From NCBI RefSeq assembly GCF_001509795.1, contig NZ_LLZN01000001.1, forward strand, positions 186,001-250,000: a DNA stretch of 64,000 bases, in the 5' to 3' direction. The translations under genes were made by a program, and so were the position numbers. The notes under the pieces were generated by a model. That model worked only from the letters and a program-made list of their open reading frames with translations, searched no databases and had not been told where the DNA came from. Shown one piece after another: positions 52,140-62,798 of this stretch (positions within the stretch are counted from its first letter, which is position 1; the number at the start of each line of letters is the position of its first letter). The stretch is from Streptomyces sp. NRRL WC-3605. Lineage in GTDB: Bacteria; Actinomycetota; Actinomycetes; Streptomycetales; Streptomycetaceae.

Positions 52140-52652
52140 GTGGCCGAGACCACTGCCGAGCAGCCGCTCGAAGAGCTTGACATCGACAGCTACACCACCG
52201 AGTCCGAGGTTCCGGTGGAGGGCGAGTACACCTCCGAGTCCCTCGCCTCGCGCTTCGGTGAGCCCCAGCCGGCCGCCGGCCTGGGCCGTCGCAAGAACGC
52301 CATCGCCCGTGTCCGGATCGTCCCGGGCACCGGCAAGTGGAAGATCAACGGTCGCACCCTCGAGGACTACTTCCCGAACAAGGTGCACCAGCAGGAAGTC
52401 AACGAGCCCTTCAAGGTGCTCGAGCTCGAGGGCCGTTACGACGTCGTCGCCCGCATCTCCGGTGGCGGTGTCTCCGGTCAGGCCGGTGCGCTCCGTCTCG
52501 GTGTCGCCCGCGCGCTGAACGAGGCCGACGTCGACAACAACCGCGGCCCGCTGAAGAAGGCCGGCTTCCTCAAGCGCGACGACCGTGCGGTCGAGCGCAA
52601 GAAGGCCGGTCTCAAGAAGGCCCGCAAGGCCCCGCAGTACAGCAAGCGCTAA
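52140..52652 (+). CDS. rpsI: 30S ribosomal protein S9 with acidic N-terminal extension
   Basis: A 170-residue S9. The core begins near residue 45 ([20 protein letters not shown]) and ends in the P-site tail [11 protein letters not shown]. The first 44 residues are acidic ([19 protein letters not shown]), an extension typical of streptomycetes. GTG start after CTGAGGAGAATC. Confidence 0.97.
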   Translation: MAETTAEQPLEELDIDSYTTESEVPVEGEYTSESLASRFGEPQPAAGLGRRKNAIARVRIVPGTGKWKINGRTLEDYFPNKVHQQEVNEPFKVLELEGRYDVVARISGGGVSGQAGALRLGVARALNEADVDNNRGPLKKAGFLKRDDRAVERKKAGLKKARKAPQYSKR

Positions 52653-52686
52653 GCGCCAGCTGCCTCTGCACGTACTCCGGTACTCC

Positions 52687-52730
52687 GAACGCCCCGGCGG
52701 CACGCCACTGTGCCACCGGGGCGTTCGTCT
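52687..52730 (+). terminator. Intrinsic terminator after rpsI
   Basis: A stem of 17 positions with one mismatch (52687-52703 with 52710-52726), 6-nt loop, followed by GTCTTAT. Confidence 0.85.
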
Positions 52731-52748
52731 TATCACCGGGCGCGGGCG

Positions 52749-52809
52749 TATAACGGCACAAGACGTTCAAAGGCTTGTGCGATCCGATGCCCAGGCATGG
52801 AATGCCTGG
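52749..52809 (+). promoter_or_regulatory. Candidate glmM promoter -10 box and leader hairpin
   Basis: TATAAC (52749-52754) is a good -10 box without a convincing -35 partner. A perfect 8-bp hairpin CCAGGCAT-GGA-ATGCCTGG (52791-52809) lies in the putative leader about 80 nt before glmM. Confidence 0.4.
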
Positions 52810-52886
52810 AAGCGGGAGCCACCGGCGGCAGGCGGCAGGTCGGGCCGGATCCGCTTCCCGGTTGTGAAGTTTCCTCAGGAGGACAA

Positions 52887-54245
52887 GTGGGACGACTCTT
52901 CGGCACGGACGGCGTGCGGGGTGTCGCCAACGCGGATCTGACGGCCGAGATGGCCCTCGGTCTCTCCGTGGCGGCGGCGCACGTACTGGCCGAGGCGGGC
53001 ACCTTTGAAGGCCACCGGCCGACCGCGGTGGTCGGGAGGGACCCGCGCGCGTCCGGGGAGTTCCTGGAGGCCGCCGTGGTCGCCGGCCTCGCGAGCGCCG
53101 GGGTGGACGTCCTGCGCGTCGGTGTGCTGCCGACGCCCGCGGTGGCGTATCTCACGGGCGCGCTCGGCGCCGACCTCGGTGTCATGCTCTCCGCCAGCCA
53201 CAACGCCATGCCCGACAACGGGATCAAGTTCTTCGCCCGCGGCGGCCACAAGCTCGCCGACGAACTGGAGGACAGGATCGAGTCGGTGTACGACTCGCAC
53301 CGGCACGGCGAGCCGTGGGAGCGGCCGACCGGCGCGGGCGTCGGCCGGGTGCGCGACTACGACCAGGGCTTCGACGACTACGTCGGGCACCTCCTCGGCG
53401 TGCTGCCCCACCGCCTGGAGGGCCTGAAGATCGTCCTCGACGAGGCGCACGGTGCCGCGGCCGGGGTGTCACCGGAGGCGTTCCGGCGGGCCGGCGCCGA
53501 GGTCGTCACCATCGGGGCCGAGCCGGACGGGCTCAACATCAACGACGGCTGCGGATCCACCCACCTGGACAAGCTGAAGGCCGCCGTCCTCGAGCACGGC
53601 GCCGACCTCGGTGTCGCGCACGACGGCGACGCCGACCGCTGCCTGGCCGTGGACCACACCGGTGACGAGGTCGACGGCGACCAGATCCTCGCCGTGCTCG
53701 CGCTGGACATGCGGGAGCGGTCCGTGCTGCGGTCCGACACCGTGGTGGCGACCGTGATGTCCAACCTGGGCTTCAAGCTGGCGCTGGAGCGCGAGGGCCT
53801 GAAGCTGGTGCAGACGTCCGTCGGCGACCGGTACGTGCTGGAGGAGATGAAGGAGCACGGCTACGCCCTCGGCGGCGAGCAGTCCGGGCACGTCATCATC
53901 CTCGACCACGCCACCACCGGCGACGGCACGCTGACCGGACTCCTGCTCGCGGCCCGCGTCGCGCAGACGGGACGTTCGCTGCGGGAACTGGCCGGAGTCA
54001 TGGACCGGTTGCCGCAGGTGCTGATCAACGTCCCCGACGTGGACAAGTCGCGGGTGAGGACGTCGGCGGAGCTCGCGACGGCCGTCACCGAGGCCGAGCG
54101 CGAACTCGGTGCCACCGGCCGGGTGCTGCTGCGTCCGTCGGGCACCGAACCGCTGGTCCGCGTGATGGTCGAGGCGGCCGACATCGAGCAGGCGCAGTCC
54201 GTGGCGGGGCGGCTGGCCGACGTCGTGAAGTCCGCGTTGGGGTAG
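52887..54245 (+). CDS. glmM: Phosphoglucosamine mutase
   Basis: A 452-residue enzyme interconverting glucosamine 6- and 1-phosphate on the route to UDP-GlcNAc. GTG start after a perfect AGGAGG. It begins [19 protein letters not shown]. The phosphoserine motif [15 protein letters not shown], the metal loop DGDADRC and the substrate loop [11 protein letters not shown] are all present. glmS, the preceding step, is about 2.2 kb downstream. Confidence 0.98.
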   Translation: MGRLFGTDGVRGVANADLTAEMALGLSVAAAHVLAEAGTFEGHRPTAVVGRDPRASGEFLEAAVVAGLASAGVDVLRVGVLPTPAVAYLTGALGADLGVMLSASHNAMPDNGIKFFARGGHKLADELEDRIESVYDSHRHGEPWERPTGAGVGRVRDYDQGFDDYVGHLLGVLPHRLEGLKIVLDEAHGAAAGVSPEAFRRAGAEVVTIGAEPDGLNINDGCGSTHLDKLKAAVLEHGADLGVAHDGDADRCLAVDHTGDEVDGDQILAVLALDMRERSVLRSDTVVATVMSNLGFKLALEREGLKLVQTSVGDRYVLEEMKEHGYALGGEQSGHVIILDHATTGDGTLTGLLLAARVAQTGRSLRELAGVMDRLPQVLINVPDVDKSRVRTSAELATAVTEAERELGATGRVLLRPSGTEPLVRVMVEAADIEQAQSVAGRLADVVKSALG

Positions 54246-54310
54246 TCGGCCGTGCCGGGTCGGGGCGGGGGGTTTCCATCCGTCGCGGGCTGACCGTTGT
54301 CCGTGGTCGG

Positions 54311-54332
54311 TCGCGCGGTTCCCCGCGCCCCT
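54311..54332 (+). repeat. Streptomyces-type dispersed intergenic repeat, second copy
   Basis: Matches 39517-39538 at 21 of 22 positions. It lies between the convergent glmM and DUF389 genes. No strong hairpin follows this copy. Confidence 0.65.
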
Positions 54333-54344
54333 GACGGCGCTGTC

Positions 54345-55283
54345 CTACGCGGCGACTTCGCGTCGGCGTTGCTTCGACCACAGCCATTTCTGGGTCAGCA
54401 GGGTGAGGGTGCCCGCCAGGGTGATGCCCAGGAGATTCAGGAGCAGTTGCTCAGTCGAGAGCCAGGTCTGCCTGCCGTCGCCGTAGATCAGGGCCACCGA
54501 CGCGTTGGCGGCGGCGGGGACCGTCGTCACCGAGATGGCGACGCCGACCAGGGCGCCGGACTTGGCGGACGTCAGGGAGAGAGTGCCCGCGGCGCCGGCC
54601 AGCACCGCCACGACGAACGAGAACCAGTCGGGGGCGTAGATGAATCCGGTGTTGGGCCGGTCCGCCTCCAGTCTGGCCTCGGTGAACAGGCCCACGGCGT
54701 CCATGAAGAAGCTGAAGCCGACCGTCACCGTCATCGCCACCGCGAAGCCCACCAGCAGCGCGATCAGCGAGCGCAGCGCCAGACGGGGCGCCCGCTGGAC
54801 GATGGCCGTGGAGATCCCCGCGAGCGGGCCGAACTCCGGCCCGACCGCCATCGCGCCGACGATCAGGATCGCGTTGTCGAGCACGACACCGCAGGCCGCG
54901 ATCATCGTCGCGAGGGACAGGAAGGCGAGGTAGGTGACGGAGAGGGTCGACTCCTCGTGCGTCGCCTCCGTCAGGTGCTCCCACAGCACCGCGTCCGCGC
55001 CCTCGCCCGGCGCGTCCGCCTCGGCCTCGTCGGCGCGCTTCGACAGGGACAGGTCGATGTTCTCGACGGCGATGGAGCCCTGCTTGTCGAGGCCCAACTC
55101 CTGGAGTCGGCTCAGGAGTTCGTCGCCCGCCTCACGCGCCACGTCGCAGGTGACCACGTCCCCGGCGGGGTTGCGGGCGGCGCCCGGCAGCACGACGAGA
55201 TGCGTGGTGCCGACGGTGCTCTCGATCAGGCGGACCACGTCGTCCGTCGTGTCGGACGGTGTGATCAGGCGCAGGTGCAGCAT
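54345..55283 (-). CDS. DUF389 family membrane protein
   Basis: A 312-residue protein. An N-terminal soluble domain of about 110 residues (MLHLRLITPSDTTDDVV, with DVVTCDVAREAGDELL) precedes six or so membrane helices containing the family segment AILIVGAMAVGPEFGPLAGIS and SAKSGALVGVAISVTTVPAAANASVAL. Function of DUF389 is unknown; transport or channel activity is often suspected. It begins 16 nt after coaA on the same strand and is likely cotranscribed. Confidence 0.9.
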   Translation of the reverse strand: MLHLRLITPSDTTDDVVRLIESTVGTTHLVVLPGAARNPAGDVVTCDVAREAGDELLSRLQELGLDKQGSIAVENIDLSLSKRADEAEADAPGEGADAVLWEHLTEATHEESTLSVTYLAFLSLATMIAACGVVLDNAILIVGAMAVGPEFGPLAGISTAIVQRAPRLALRSLIALLVGFAVAMTVTVGFSFFMDAVGLFTEARLEADRPNTGFIYAPDWFSFVVAVLAGAAGTLSLTSAKSGALVGVAISVTTVPAAANASVALIYGDGRQTWLSTEQLLLNLLGITLAGTLTLLTQKWLWSKQRRREVAA

Positions 55284-55299
55284 GGCGGCAGAGTAGCCG

Positions 55300-56289
55300 T
55301 CACAGCTTGCGCAGGCTCAGGCGCTGCACCTTGTGGTCCGGGCCCTTGCGGACGACGAGGGTGGCGCGGCCGCGGGTGGGGGCGATGTTCTCCACCAGGT
55401 TGGGCTTGTTGATGGTCCGCCACATCGTGCCGGCGTAGTCCAGGGCCTCCTCCTCGGACACCTGGGTGTACTTGCGGAAGTACGACGACGGGTTCTGGAA
55501 GGCCGTCTCCCGCAGGCGCTTGAAGCGGTGCAGGTACCAGCTCTCGATGTCCTCGGTGCGGGCGTCGACGTACACGCTGAAGTCGAAGTAGTCGGCGAGA
55601 CCGACGCGGGTGCGGCCGTCCTTGCCCGGCAGGGCGGGCTGGAGCACGTTCAGGCCCTCGACGATCAGGATGTCGGGGCGGCGGACCGTGAGCCGCTTGT
55701 CCGGGACGATGTCGTAGATCAGGTGCGAGTAGACGGGGGCGGTGACCTCGTCCTTGCCCGCCTTGATGTCGGCGACGAAACGGGTGAGCGCCCGCCGGTC
55801 GTACGACTCCGGGAAGCCCTTGCGGGACATCAGGCCGCGCGCCTGCAGCTCCCGGGTGGGCAGCAGGAAGCCGTCCGTGGTGACCAGTTCGACGCGCGGG
55901 TGCTCGGGCCAGCGCGACAGCAGTGCCTGGAGCAGGCGGGCCACGGTGGACTTGCCCACCGCGACCGAGCCGGCGACCCCTATGACGAAGGGTGTGCCGG
56001 ACTGGGAGCCCTGCTCCCCGAGGAAGGTGTTCAGCGCGCCGCGCAGGCCGTCGGTCGCACCGACGTAGAGATTGAGCAGGCGGGAGAGCGGGAGATAGAT
56101 GTCCCGCACCTCATCGAGGTCGATGACGTCACCGAGACCGCGCAGCTTCTCGACCTCCTCCGCCGTGAGCGGCAGCGGGGTCTTGTCACGCAGCGCGCTC
56201 CACTCCGAGCGGGTGAGGTCCACGTAGGGAGTCGCCTCCGGCCGCTGCCGGTGGGCGCTCCGGGGCATCGAGGAGACCGGAGAGATCAC
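55300..56289 (-). CDS. coaA: Pantothenate kinase, type I
   Basis: A 329-residue kinase phosphorylating pantothenate, the first step of coenzyme A synthesis. The P-loop [17 protein letters not shown] lies near residues 103-119 and the family blocks [20 protein letters not shown] and [14 protein letters not shown] are present. GTG start at 56289 is used; an in-frame ATG 21 nt downstream is possible. It heads a two-gene unit with the DUF389 gene and is divergent from glmS. Confidence 0.96.
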   Translation of the reverse strand: MISPVSSMPRSAHRQRPEATPYVDLTRSEWSALRDKTPLPLTAEEVEKLRGLGDVIDLDEVRDIYLPLSRLLNLYVGATDGLRGALNTFLGEQGSQSGTPFVIGVAGSVAVGKSTVARLLQALLSRWPEHPRVELVTTDGFLLPTRELQARGLMSRKGFPESYDRRALTRFVADIKAGKDEVTAPVYSHLIYDIVPDKRLTVRRPDILIVEGLNVLQPALPGKDGRTRVGLADYFDFSVYVDARTEDIESWYLHRFKRLRETAFQNPSSYFRKYTQVSEEEALDYAGTMWRTINKPNLVENIAPTRGRATLVVRKGPDHKVQRLSLRKL

Positions 56290-56440
56290 AGTCCATTGTT
56301 ACGGCAGTACGAACGGACGGCAGGGTGGGATCCGTCACTCGGCGCCGATCCGGCTGCCTCCGGTCGCGGGAGCGTTCGTACCACCGTAGGAATTTCCGAA
56401 ATCGGGCACGATTCGCCCCTTCGCGCTCAGGGTTCGGCCC

Positions 56441-56446
56441 TAAGCT
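56441..56446 (+). promoter_or_regulatory. Candidate -10 box of leaderless glmS mRNA
   Basis: TAAGCT, separated by 7 nt from the ATG that has no Shine-Dalgarno sequence. This spacing matches leaderless starts common in Streptomyces. Confidence 0.45.
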
Positions 56447-56453
56447 GCCGCGC

Positions 56454-58301
<1,848 letters not shown>

Positions 58302-58349
58302 GCGTCGGGAACCCCCCCCGGCGCGCGGGCGCACCCGCTGCCTACGCTC

Positions 58350-58553
58350 GTGGCCTTCCTCCTCGACACGATGGTCGCCTCGGACCTGCGGGGGAGGGGC
58401 GTCGGGACCGAGCTCGTGGCCGTCGCCGCCGAGGGGGCGCGCACGGCGGGCTGCCAGTGGCTGCACGTCGACTTCGAGGAACGGCTGCGCCCCTTCTACT
58501 TCGAGGCGTGCGGGTTCAGGCCGACCGACGCGGGGCTGATCGCCCTGCGCTGA
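58350..58553 (+). pseudogene. Truncated GNAT acetyltransferase remnant
   Basis: The open frame of 67 codons carries the GNAT acetyl-CoA signature (DLRGRGVGTELVAVAAEGAR) and the C-terminal FYFEACGFRPTDAGLIAL strand. The N-terminal 70-80 residues of a normal GNAT domain (about 140-150 residues) are missing, and only 48 bp lie between it and glmS. It could be a decayed gene or a minimal acetyltransferase fragment. A GTG at 58350 without ribosome site is the only start available. Confidence 0.7.
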
Positions 58554-58565
58554 CCCGCCGCCCGC

Positions 58566-60002
58566 TCACCCCACCACGTCCCGCCACGCCTCCGGGACGC
58601 CCTCCGCGACGTCGTGGGCGGCCAGCGGGGCGCCGTCCGCCGCGAACCGGGCCGACAGACCGTGCAGATAGGCCCCGGCGCTCGCCGCGTCCAGCGGGGC
58701 GAGGCCCGCCGCCAGGAGGGAGCCGGCGAGGCCCGACAGGACGTCACCGCTCCCCGCCGTGGCCAGCCAGGAGGTGCCCGTCGGGTTCACCCGGACCGGG
58801 CCGGTCCCCCCGGCGCCGGCCACCAGGGTCGTGGACCCCTTCAGCAGCACGGTCGCCGTGTAGCGCGCCGCCAGCTCCCGGACCGACGCCAGCCGGGCCG
58901 CCTCGACCTCCTCGCGGGTGACGCCGAGCAGTGCCGCCGCCTCCCCGGCGTGCGGGGTCATCAGGGTCGGCGCCGTCCGCGCCCGTACCGCCTCCGGATC
59001 GGCCAGCCGCAGCCCGTCGGCGTCGATCAGCACCGGCACGTCCGTCGACAGGACCTCCGCGACCGTCGCCGCGTCGTCCCCGGCGCCCGGCCCGACCACC
59101 CAGGCCTGGACCCGCCCGGCCTTCCGCGGCCCCCGGTCCGACACCAGGGTCTCCGGGAACCGGGCGATCACCGCGTCGGCGGCCGGGCCGACGTACCGCA
59201 CCGCGCCGGCCCCGCCGCGCAGGGCCCCCGACACCGCGAGTACGGCGGCCCCCGGATAGCGCACCGAACCGGCCGCGATGCCGACCACGCCCCGGCGGTA
59301 CTTGTCGGACTCCGCCGCCGGCACCGGCAACAGCTGGGCCACGTCCGCGTGTTGCAGCGCCTCCAGCTCCACCGCGTCGTGCGGCAGGGCCAGCCCGATG
59401 TCGACGAGCCGCACCACACCCGCGTGTTCGCGGGCCGGGTCGATGAGCAGCCCCGGCTTGTGCGTGCCGAACGTGACGGTGAGGTCCGCCCGCACCGCCG
59501 TCCCGCGCACCTCGCCCGTGTCGGCGTCCACGCCGCTCGGCAGGTCCACCGCCACCACCGGCACCCGGGCCCGCTCCGCCGCGTGCGCGAGCGCCGCCGC
59601 CTCCGGGCGCAGCCCGCCCTTGCCGCCGATCCCGACGATGCCGTCCACGACGAGGTCGGCGCGCCCGACCAACTCCCCGCCCGCGTCGGCGCCGGCGCTG
59701 CGGCCGCCCGCCCTGCGCAGCGCGGCCAGGCCACCGGGGTGCGCCCGCTCCGGGGACAGCAGCACCGCGGTGACGCCCGCCCCGCGCCGGGCCAGCCGGG
59801 CGCCGGCGTACAGGGCGTCACCGCCGTTGTCGCCGCTGCCGACCAGCAGCACGATCCGGCGGCCGTACACCCGGCCCAGCAGGTCCGCGCAGGCCGCGGC
59901 GAGTCCGGCCGCCGCCCGCTGCATCAGCGCGCCCTCCGGGAGCCGTGCCATCAGCTCCCGTTCGGCCGCCCTCACCGTCTCCACGCCGTAAGCAGTCCGC
60001 AT
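58566..60002 (-). CDS. nnrDE: Bifunctional NAD(P)HX epimerase / ADP-dependent dehydratase
   Basis: A 478-residue fusion that repairs hydrated NADH and NADPH. The N-terminal YjeF_N domain (about residues 1-215) has VGSGDNGGDALYAGARL and VVAVDLPSGVDADTGEVRG. The C-terminal ribokinase-like dehydratase has KYRRGVVGIAAGS, LMTPHAGEAAALLG and the catalytic Asp in GSGDVLSGLAGSLLAAG. ATG start at 60002. It is followed upstream in the same direction by acpS, 42 bp away, so acpS and nnrDE probably share a transcript. Confidence 0.95.
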   Translation of the reverse strand: MRTAYGVETVRAAERELMARLPEGALMQRAAAGLAAACADLLGRVYGRRIVLLVGSGDNGGDALYAGARLARRGAGVTAVLLSPERAHPGGLAALRRAGGRSAGADAGGELVGRADLVVDGIVGIGGKGGLRPEAAALAHAAERARVPVVAVDLPSGVDADTGEVRGTAVRADLTVTFGTHKPGLLIDPAREHAGVVRLVDIGLALPHDAVELEALQHADVAQLLPVPAAESDKYRRGVVGIAAGSVRYPGAAVLAVSGALRGGAGAVRYVGPAADAVIARFPETLVSDRGPRKAGRVQAWVVGPGAGDDAATVAEVLSTDVPVLIDADGLRLADPEAVRARTAPTLMTPHAGEAAALLGVTREEVEAARLASVRELAARYTATVLLKGSTTLVAGAGGTGPVRVNPTGTSWLATAGSGDVLSGLAGSLLAAGLAPLDAASAGAYLHGLSARFAADGAPLAAHDVAEGVPEAWRDVVG

Positions 60003-60044
60003 ACGACCGAGTCTGACGCACCGGGCGCCGCCCGGCGCACCGAA

Positions 60045-60416
60045 TCAGCCCTCGGCGATCACCACCGCCGAGGCGACCCCGGCGTCATGGCTGAGCGACA
60101 CGTGCCAGGACCGCACGCCGAGTTCGGCCGCGCGGGCCGCCACCGTGCCGCGCACCCGCAGCCGGGGCCGCCCGCTGTCCTCGACGTAGACCTCGGCGTC
60201 GGTCCACAGCAGGCCCGCCGGGGCGCCGAGCGCCTTCGCCAGGGCCTCCTTGGCGGCGAAGCGCGCGGCGAGCGAGGCGATGCCCCGGCGTTCACCGCCG
60301 GCCAGCAGCAACTCGCTCTCCAGGAACAGCCGTTCGGCCAGGCCGGGCGTGCGGCGCAGCGCCGCGTCGAACCTGTCGATCTCGGCCACGTCGATGCCGA
60401 CCCCGATGATGCTCAT
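60045..60416 (-). CDS. acpS: Holo-[acyl-carrier-protein] synthase
   Basis: A 123-residue AcpS transferring phosphopantetheine from coenzyme A to acyl carrier proteins. The magnesium and CoA residues Asp9 ([14 protein letters not shown]) and Glu57 ([13 protein letters not shown]) are present, as is [11 protein letters not shown] at 60416 gives the canonical MSIIGVGID start. It is divergent from the L,D-transpeptidase-like gene. Confidence 0.97.
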   Translation of the reverse strand: MSIIGVGIDVAEIDRFDAALRRTPGLAERLFLESELLLAGGERRGIASLAARFAAKEALAKALGAPAGLLWTDAEVYVEDSGRPRLRVRGTVAARAAELGVRSWHVSLSHDAGVASAVVIAEG

Positions 60417-60501
60417 GGCGAGCACCTTACGGTTCCTCCTTCGGGTGACCCCGCCGCGCGGCGCCCCCCACCGGGCCCCGCGCACACGCTTCCCTGTGCG
60501 C

Positions 60502-61389
60502 ATGATCAGCGGACGTATCGCCTGCCGGAGCATCGCCGTGATGCTCGCGGCGGCCTCCCTGCTGCCCGTCGGCAGCGCCTCGGCGGACCCCGAGCCCCCG
60601 GCCACCGGACCGGGTGCCGGCCTCGTACCGGGTGTCCCCCTCGACATGCTCCAGCTCGCCCCGGCCGACACCGCGGACCAGGCCCTTGCGCCGAAGGTGT
60701 ACGAGCCCAGCGCCGAGGAGGACGCCGTCGAGCCGAAGGACGCCCCCGACGCGACGCACGATCTCGTCGAGTACGTCACTCCGATGGACGCCCTCGGGGG
60801 CGTGAAGTGCAGCGACGAGGACGGGCCGTACCAGCGGGAGGCCGAGCGGTGGCTCGGGCGGAAGGCCGACGGCGAGCAGTCGCCCGCCGACTGCCGGGCC
60901 ATCCGCCGCTTCCAGGTCAAGCACAGGATCAAGCCGGCGATCGGCTTCGCCGGTCCCGTCACCTGGGCCACCATGCGGCTGGAGTCGGCGCGCAAGAACC
61001 CCAACGCCGCGAAGAAGTGCCCCGTGCGGGCGTACCGGGTCGCCTGCGTGGACCTCGACCGGCAGATCGCCTGGGTGCAGACGGGCCGCAAGGTCGTCTT
61101 CCAGCCGGTGTCCGTGCGCAGCGGACGCAAGGGCTACGGCACCCGCACCGGATGGCACCGGATCTACTGGCGGCACAAGAACCACGTGTCGACGCTCTAC
61201 AACAGCCCGATGCCGTACGCGCAGTTCTTCGACGGCGGCCAGGCCTTCCACGGCGTCTACGGCGGCATCTTCACCGAGGTCGGCTCCATGGGCTGCGTCA
61301 ACATGCGCCTGGACGACGCCCGCGCCCTGTGGAAGCTGCTGAGGAACGGCGACCGCGTCTACGTGTGGGGCCACCGCACGGAGGGCTGA
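60502..61389 (+). CDS. Secreted L,D-transpeptidase (YkuD) family protein with peptidoglycan-binding-like domain
   Basis: A 295-residue exported protein. The ATG at 60502 opens a signal peptide cut near residue 28 (VGSASA). A Pro/Ala-rich linker leads to a peptidoglycan-binding-like helical domain (about residues 112-160, [15 protein letters not shown] and [14 protein letters not shown]). The C-terminal YkuD domain has the motif FHGVYGG to SMGCVNMRL with His250 and Cys265 as the expected catalytic pair. Such enzymes form 3-3 cross-links or anchor proteins in the wall. A terminator follows before alr. Confidence 0.9.
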   Translation: MISGRIACRSIAVMLAAASLLPVGSASADPEPPATGPGAGLVPGVPLDMLQLAPADTADQALAPKVYEPSAEEDAVEPKDAPDATHDLVEYVTPMDALGGVKCSDEDGPYQREAERWLGRKADGEQSPADCRAIRRFQVKHRIKPAIGFAGPVTWATMRLESARKNPNAAKKCPVRAYRVACVDLDRQIAWVQTGRKVVFQPVSVRSGRKGYGTRTGWHRIYWRHKNHVSTLYNSPMPYAQFFDGGQAFHGVYGGIFTEVGSMGCVNMRLDDARALWKLLRNGDRVYVWGHRTEG

Positions 61390-61400
61390 GAGACACCCCC

Positions 61401-61433
61401 AGGGGCCCGGCACGGCGGCGCCGCCGGGCCCCT
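61401..61433 (+). terminator. Intrinsic terminator between the L,D-transpeptidase gene and alr
   Basis: An 11-bp perfect stem (61401-61411 with 61423-61433) with an inner GGC/GCC helix (61414-61416 with 61420-61422), followed by CTGAGAC. It ends 19 bp before the alr start. Confidence 0.8.
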
Positions 61434-61452
61434 CTGAGACACTGGGGGCGCG

Positions 61453-62619
61453 ATGAGAGAGACAGCACCACAGCGGACCGCGCCCGCGCGTGCCCGCGCC
61501 GAGATCGACCTGGCCGCCCTGCGGGCCAACGTGCGGACCCTGCGCGGCCGCGCCCCCGGCGCCGCCCTGATGGCCGTGGTCAAGGCGGACGCGTACGGCC
61601 ACGGGGCGCTTCCCTGCGCCCGCGCCGCGCTGGAGGCCGGGGCGACCTGGCTGGGCACGGCCACCCCGGAGGAGGCGCTCGCGCTGCGGGCCGCCGGCAT
61701 CCAGGGCGTGCGGATGATGTGCTGGCTGTGGACGCCCGGCGGACCCTGGCAGGAGGCGATCGAGGCCGACCTCGACGTCTCCGTCAGCGGCATGTGGGCG
61801 CTGCGCGAGGTCACCGCGGCCGCCCGGCGGGCCGGGACGCCCGCGAGGGTGCAGCTCAAGGCCGACACCGGCCTCGGGCGAGGCGGCTGCCAGCCCGGGG
61901 ACGACTGGGCCGAACTGGTCCGCGAGGCGCTGCGCGCCGAGGCCGACGGGCTGATCCGGATCACCGGGCTGTGGTCCCACTTCGCCTGCGCCGACGAGCC
62001 GGGCCACCCCTCCATCGCCGCCCAGCTCGACCGCTTCCGGGAGATGACCGCGTACGCCGAGGAGCGGGGCGCGCGCCCCGAGGTGCGGCACATCGCGAAC
62101 TCCCCGGCCACGCTCACGCTCCCCGAGAGCCACTTCGACCTGGTCCGCACCGGCATCGCGGTCTACGGCATCTCGCCGAGCCCCGAGCTGGGCAGCGCCG
62201 CCGACCTGGGGCTGCGTCCGGTGATGACGCTCTCGGCGTCGCTGGCCCTGGTCAAGCAGGTGCCCGGCGGGCACGGCGTCAGCTACGGGCACCACTACGT
62301 CACGCCGGGCGAGACCACCCTCGGTCTCGTCCCGCTCGGCTACGCCGACGGCGTCCCGCGGCACGCCTCCGGCGCCGGGCCCGTCCTGGTCGGGGGCAAG
62401 TGGCGGACGGTCGCCGGGCGGGTCGCGATGGACCAGTTCGTCGTCGACCTCGGCGGGGACGAGCCCGCGGCTGGCGAGCGGGCGGTGCTGTTCGGACCCG
62501 GCGACGGCGGGGAGCCCACGGCCGAGGACTGGGCACAGGCCGCGGGGACCATCGCCTACGAGGTGGTCACACGCATCTCCGGGCGCGTTCCCCGCGTCTA
62601 TGTGGACGAGAGCCGGTAG
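61453..62619 (+). CDS. alr: Alanine racemase
   Basis: A 388-residue PLP enzyme converting L- to D-alanine for peptidoglycan. The PLP lysine is Lys44 (AVVKADAYGHGALP), and the second catalytic residue is the Tyr of LGYADGVPRHAS. ATG at 61453. There is little room for a ribosome site (GGGGGCGCG) or promoter after the terminator, so a promoter may lie in the end of the upstream gene or the mRNA may be leaderless. Confidence 0.97.
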   Translation: MRETAPQRTAPARARAEIDLAALRANVRTLRGRAPGAALMAVVKADAYGHGALPCARAALEAGATWLGTATPEEALALRAAGIQGVRMMCWLWTPGGPWQEAIEADLDVSVSGMWALREVTAAARRAGTPARVQLKADTGLGRGGCQPGDDWAELVREALRAEADGLIRITGLWSHFACADEPGHPSIAAQLDRFREMTAYAEERGARPEVRHIANSPATLTLPESHFDLVRTGIAVYGISPSPELGSAADLGLRPVMTLSASLALVKQVPGGHGVSYGHHYVTPGETTLGLVPLGYADGVPRHASGAGPVLVGGKWRTVAGRVAMDQFVVDLGGDEPAAGERAVLFGPGDGGEPTAEDWAQAAGTIAYEVVTRISGRVPRVYVDESR

Positions 62620-62798
62620 CCGCGGCCGCCGGTTCCGCGCGAACCGCGGTGTGTGCCGCCACGCGGTTGCTACCAGTGAGTACATTCATGTGAAAGAGGA
62701 ACGAGAGGGGTAACCCGTAGCGGGACCCCGCTCGCACCACGGGCACCGTCCACCACCGTCGTCACACCGGCACCGGACCCAGCGAAGAGGAGCGGTAC

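Noticed and set aside
62630..62646. Possible terminator after alr (CGGTTC-N5-GAACCG)
   Set aside because: Only six base pairs and no T-tract; too weak to call beside the other terminators in the window.
58614..62693. A 1359-codon plus-strand open frame
   Set aside because: It crosses nnrDE, acpS, the L,D-transpeptidase gene and alr in alternative frames and is Arg/Pro/Gly-rich without domains. The genes beneath it have intact catalytic motifs.
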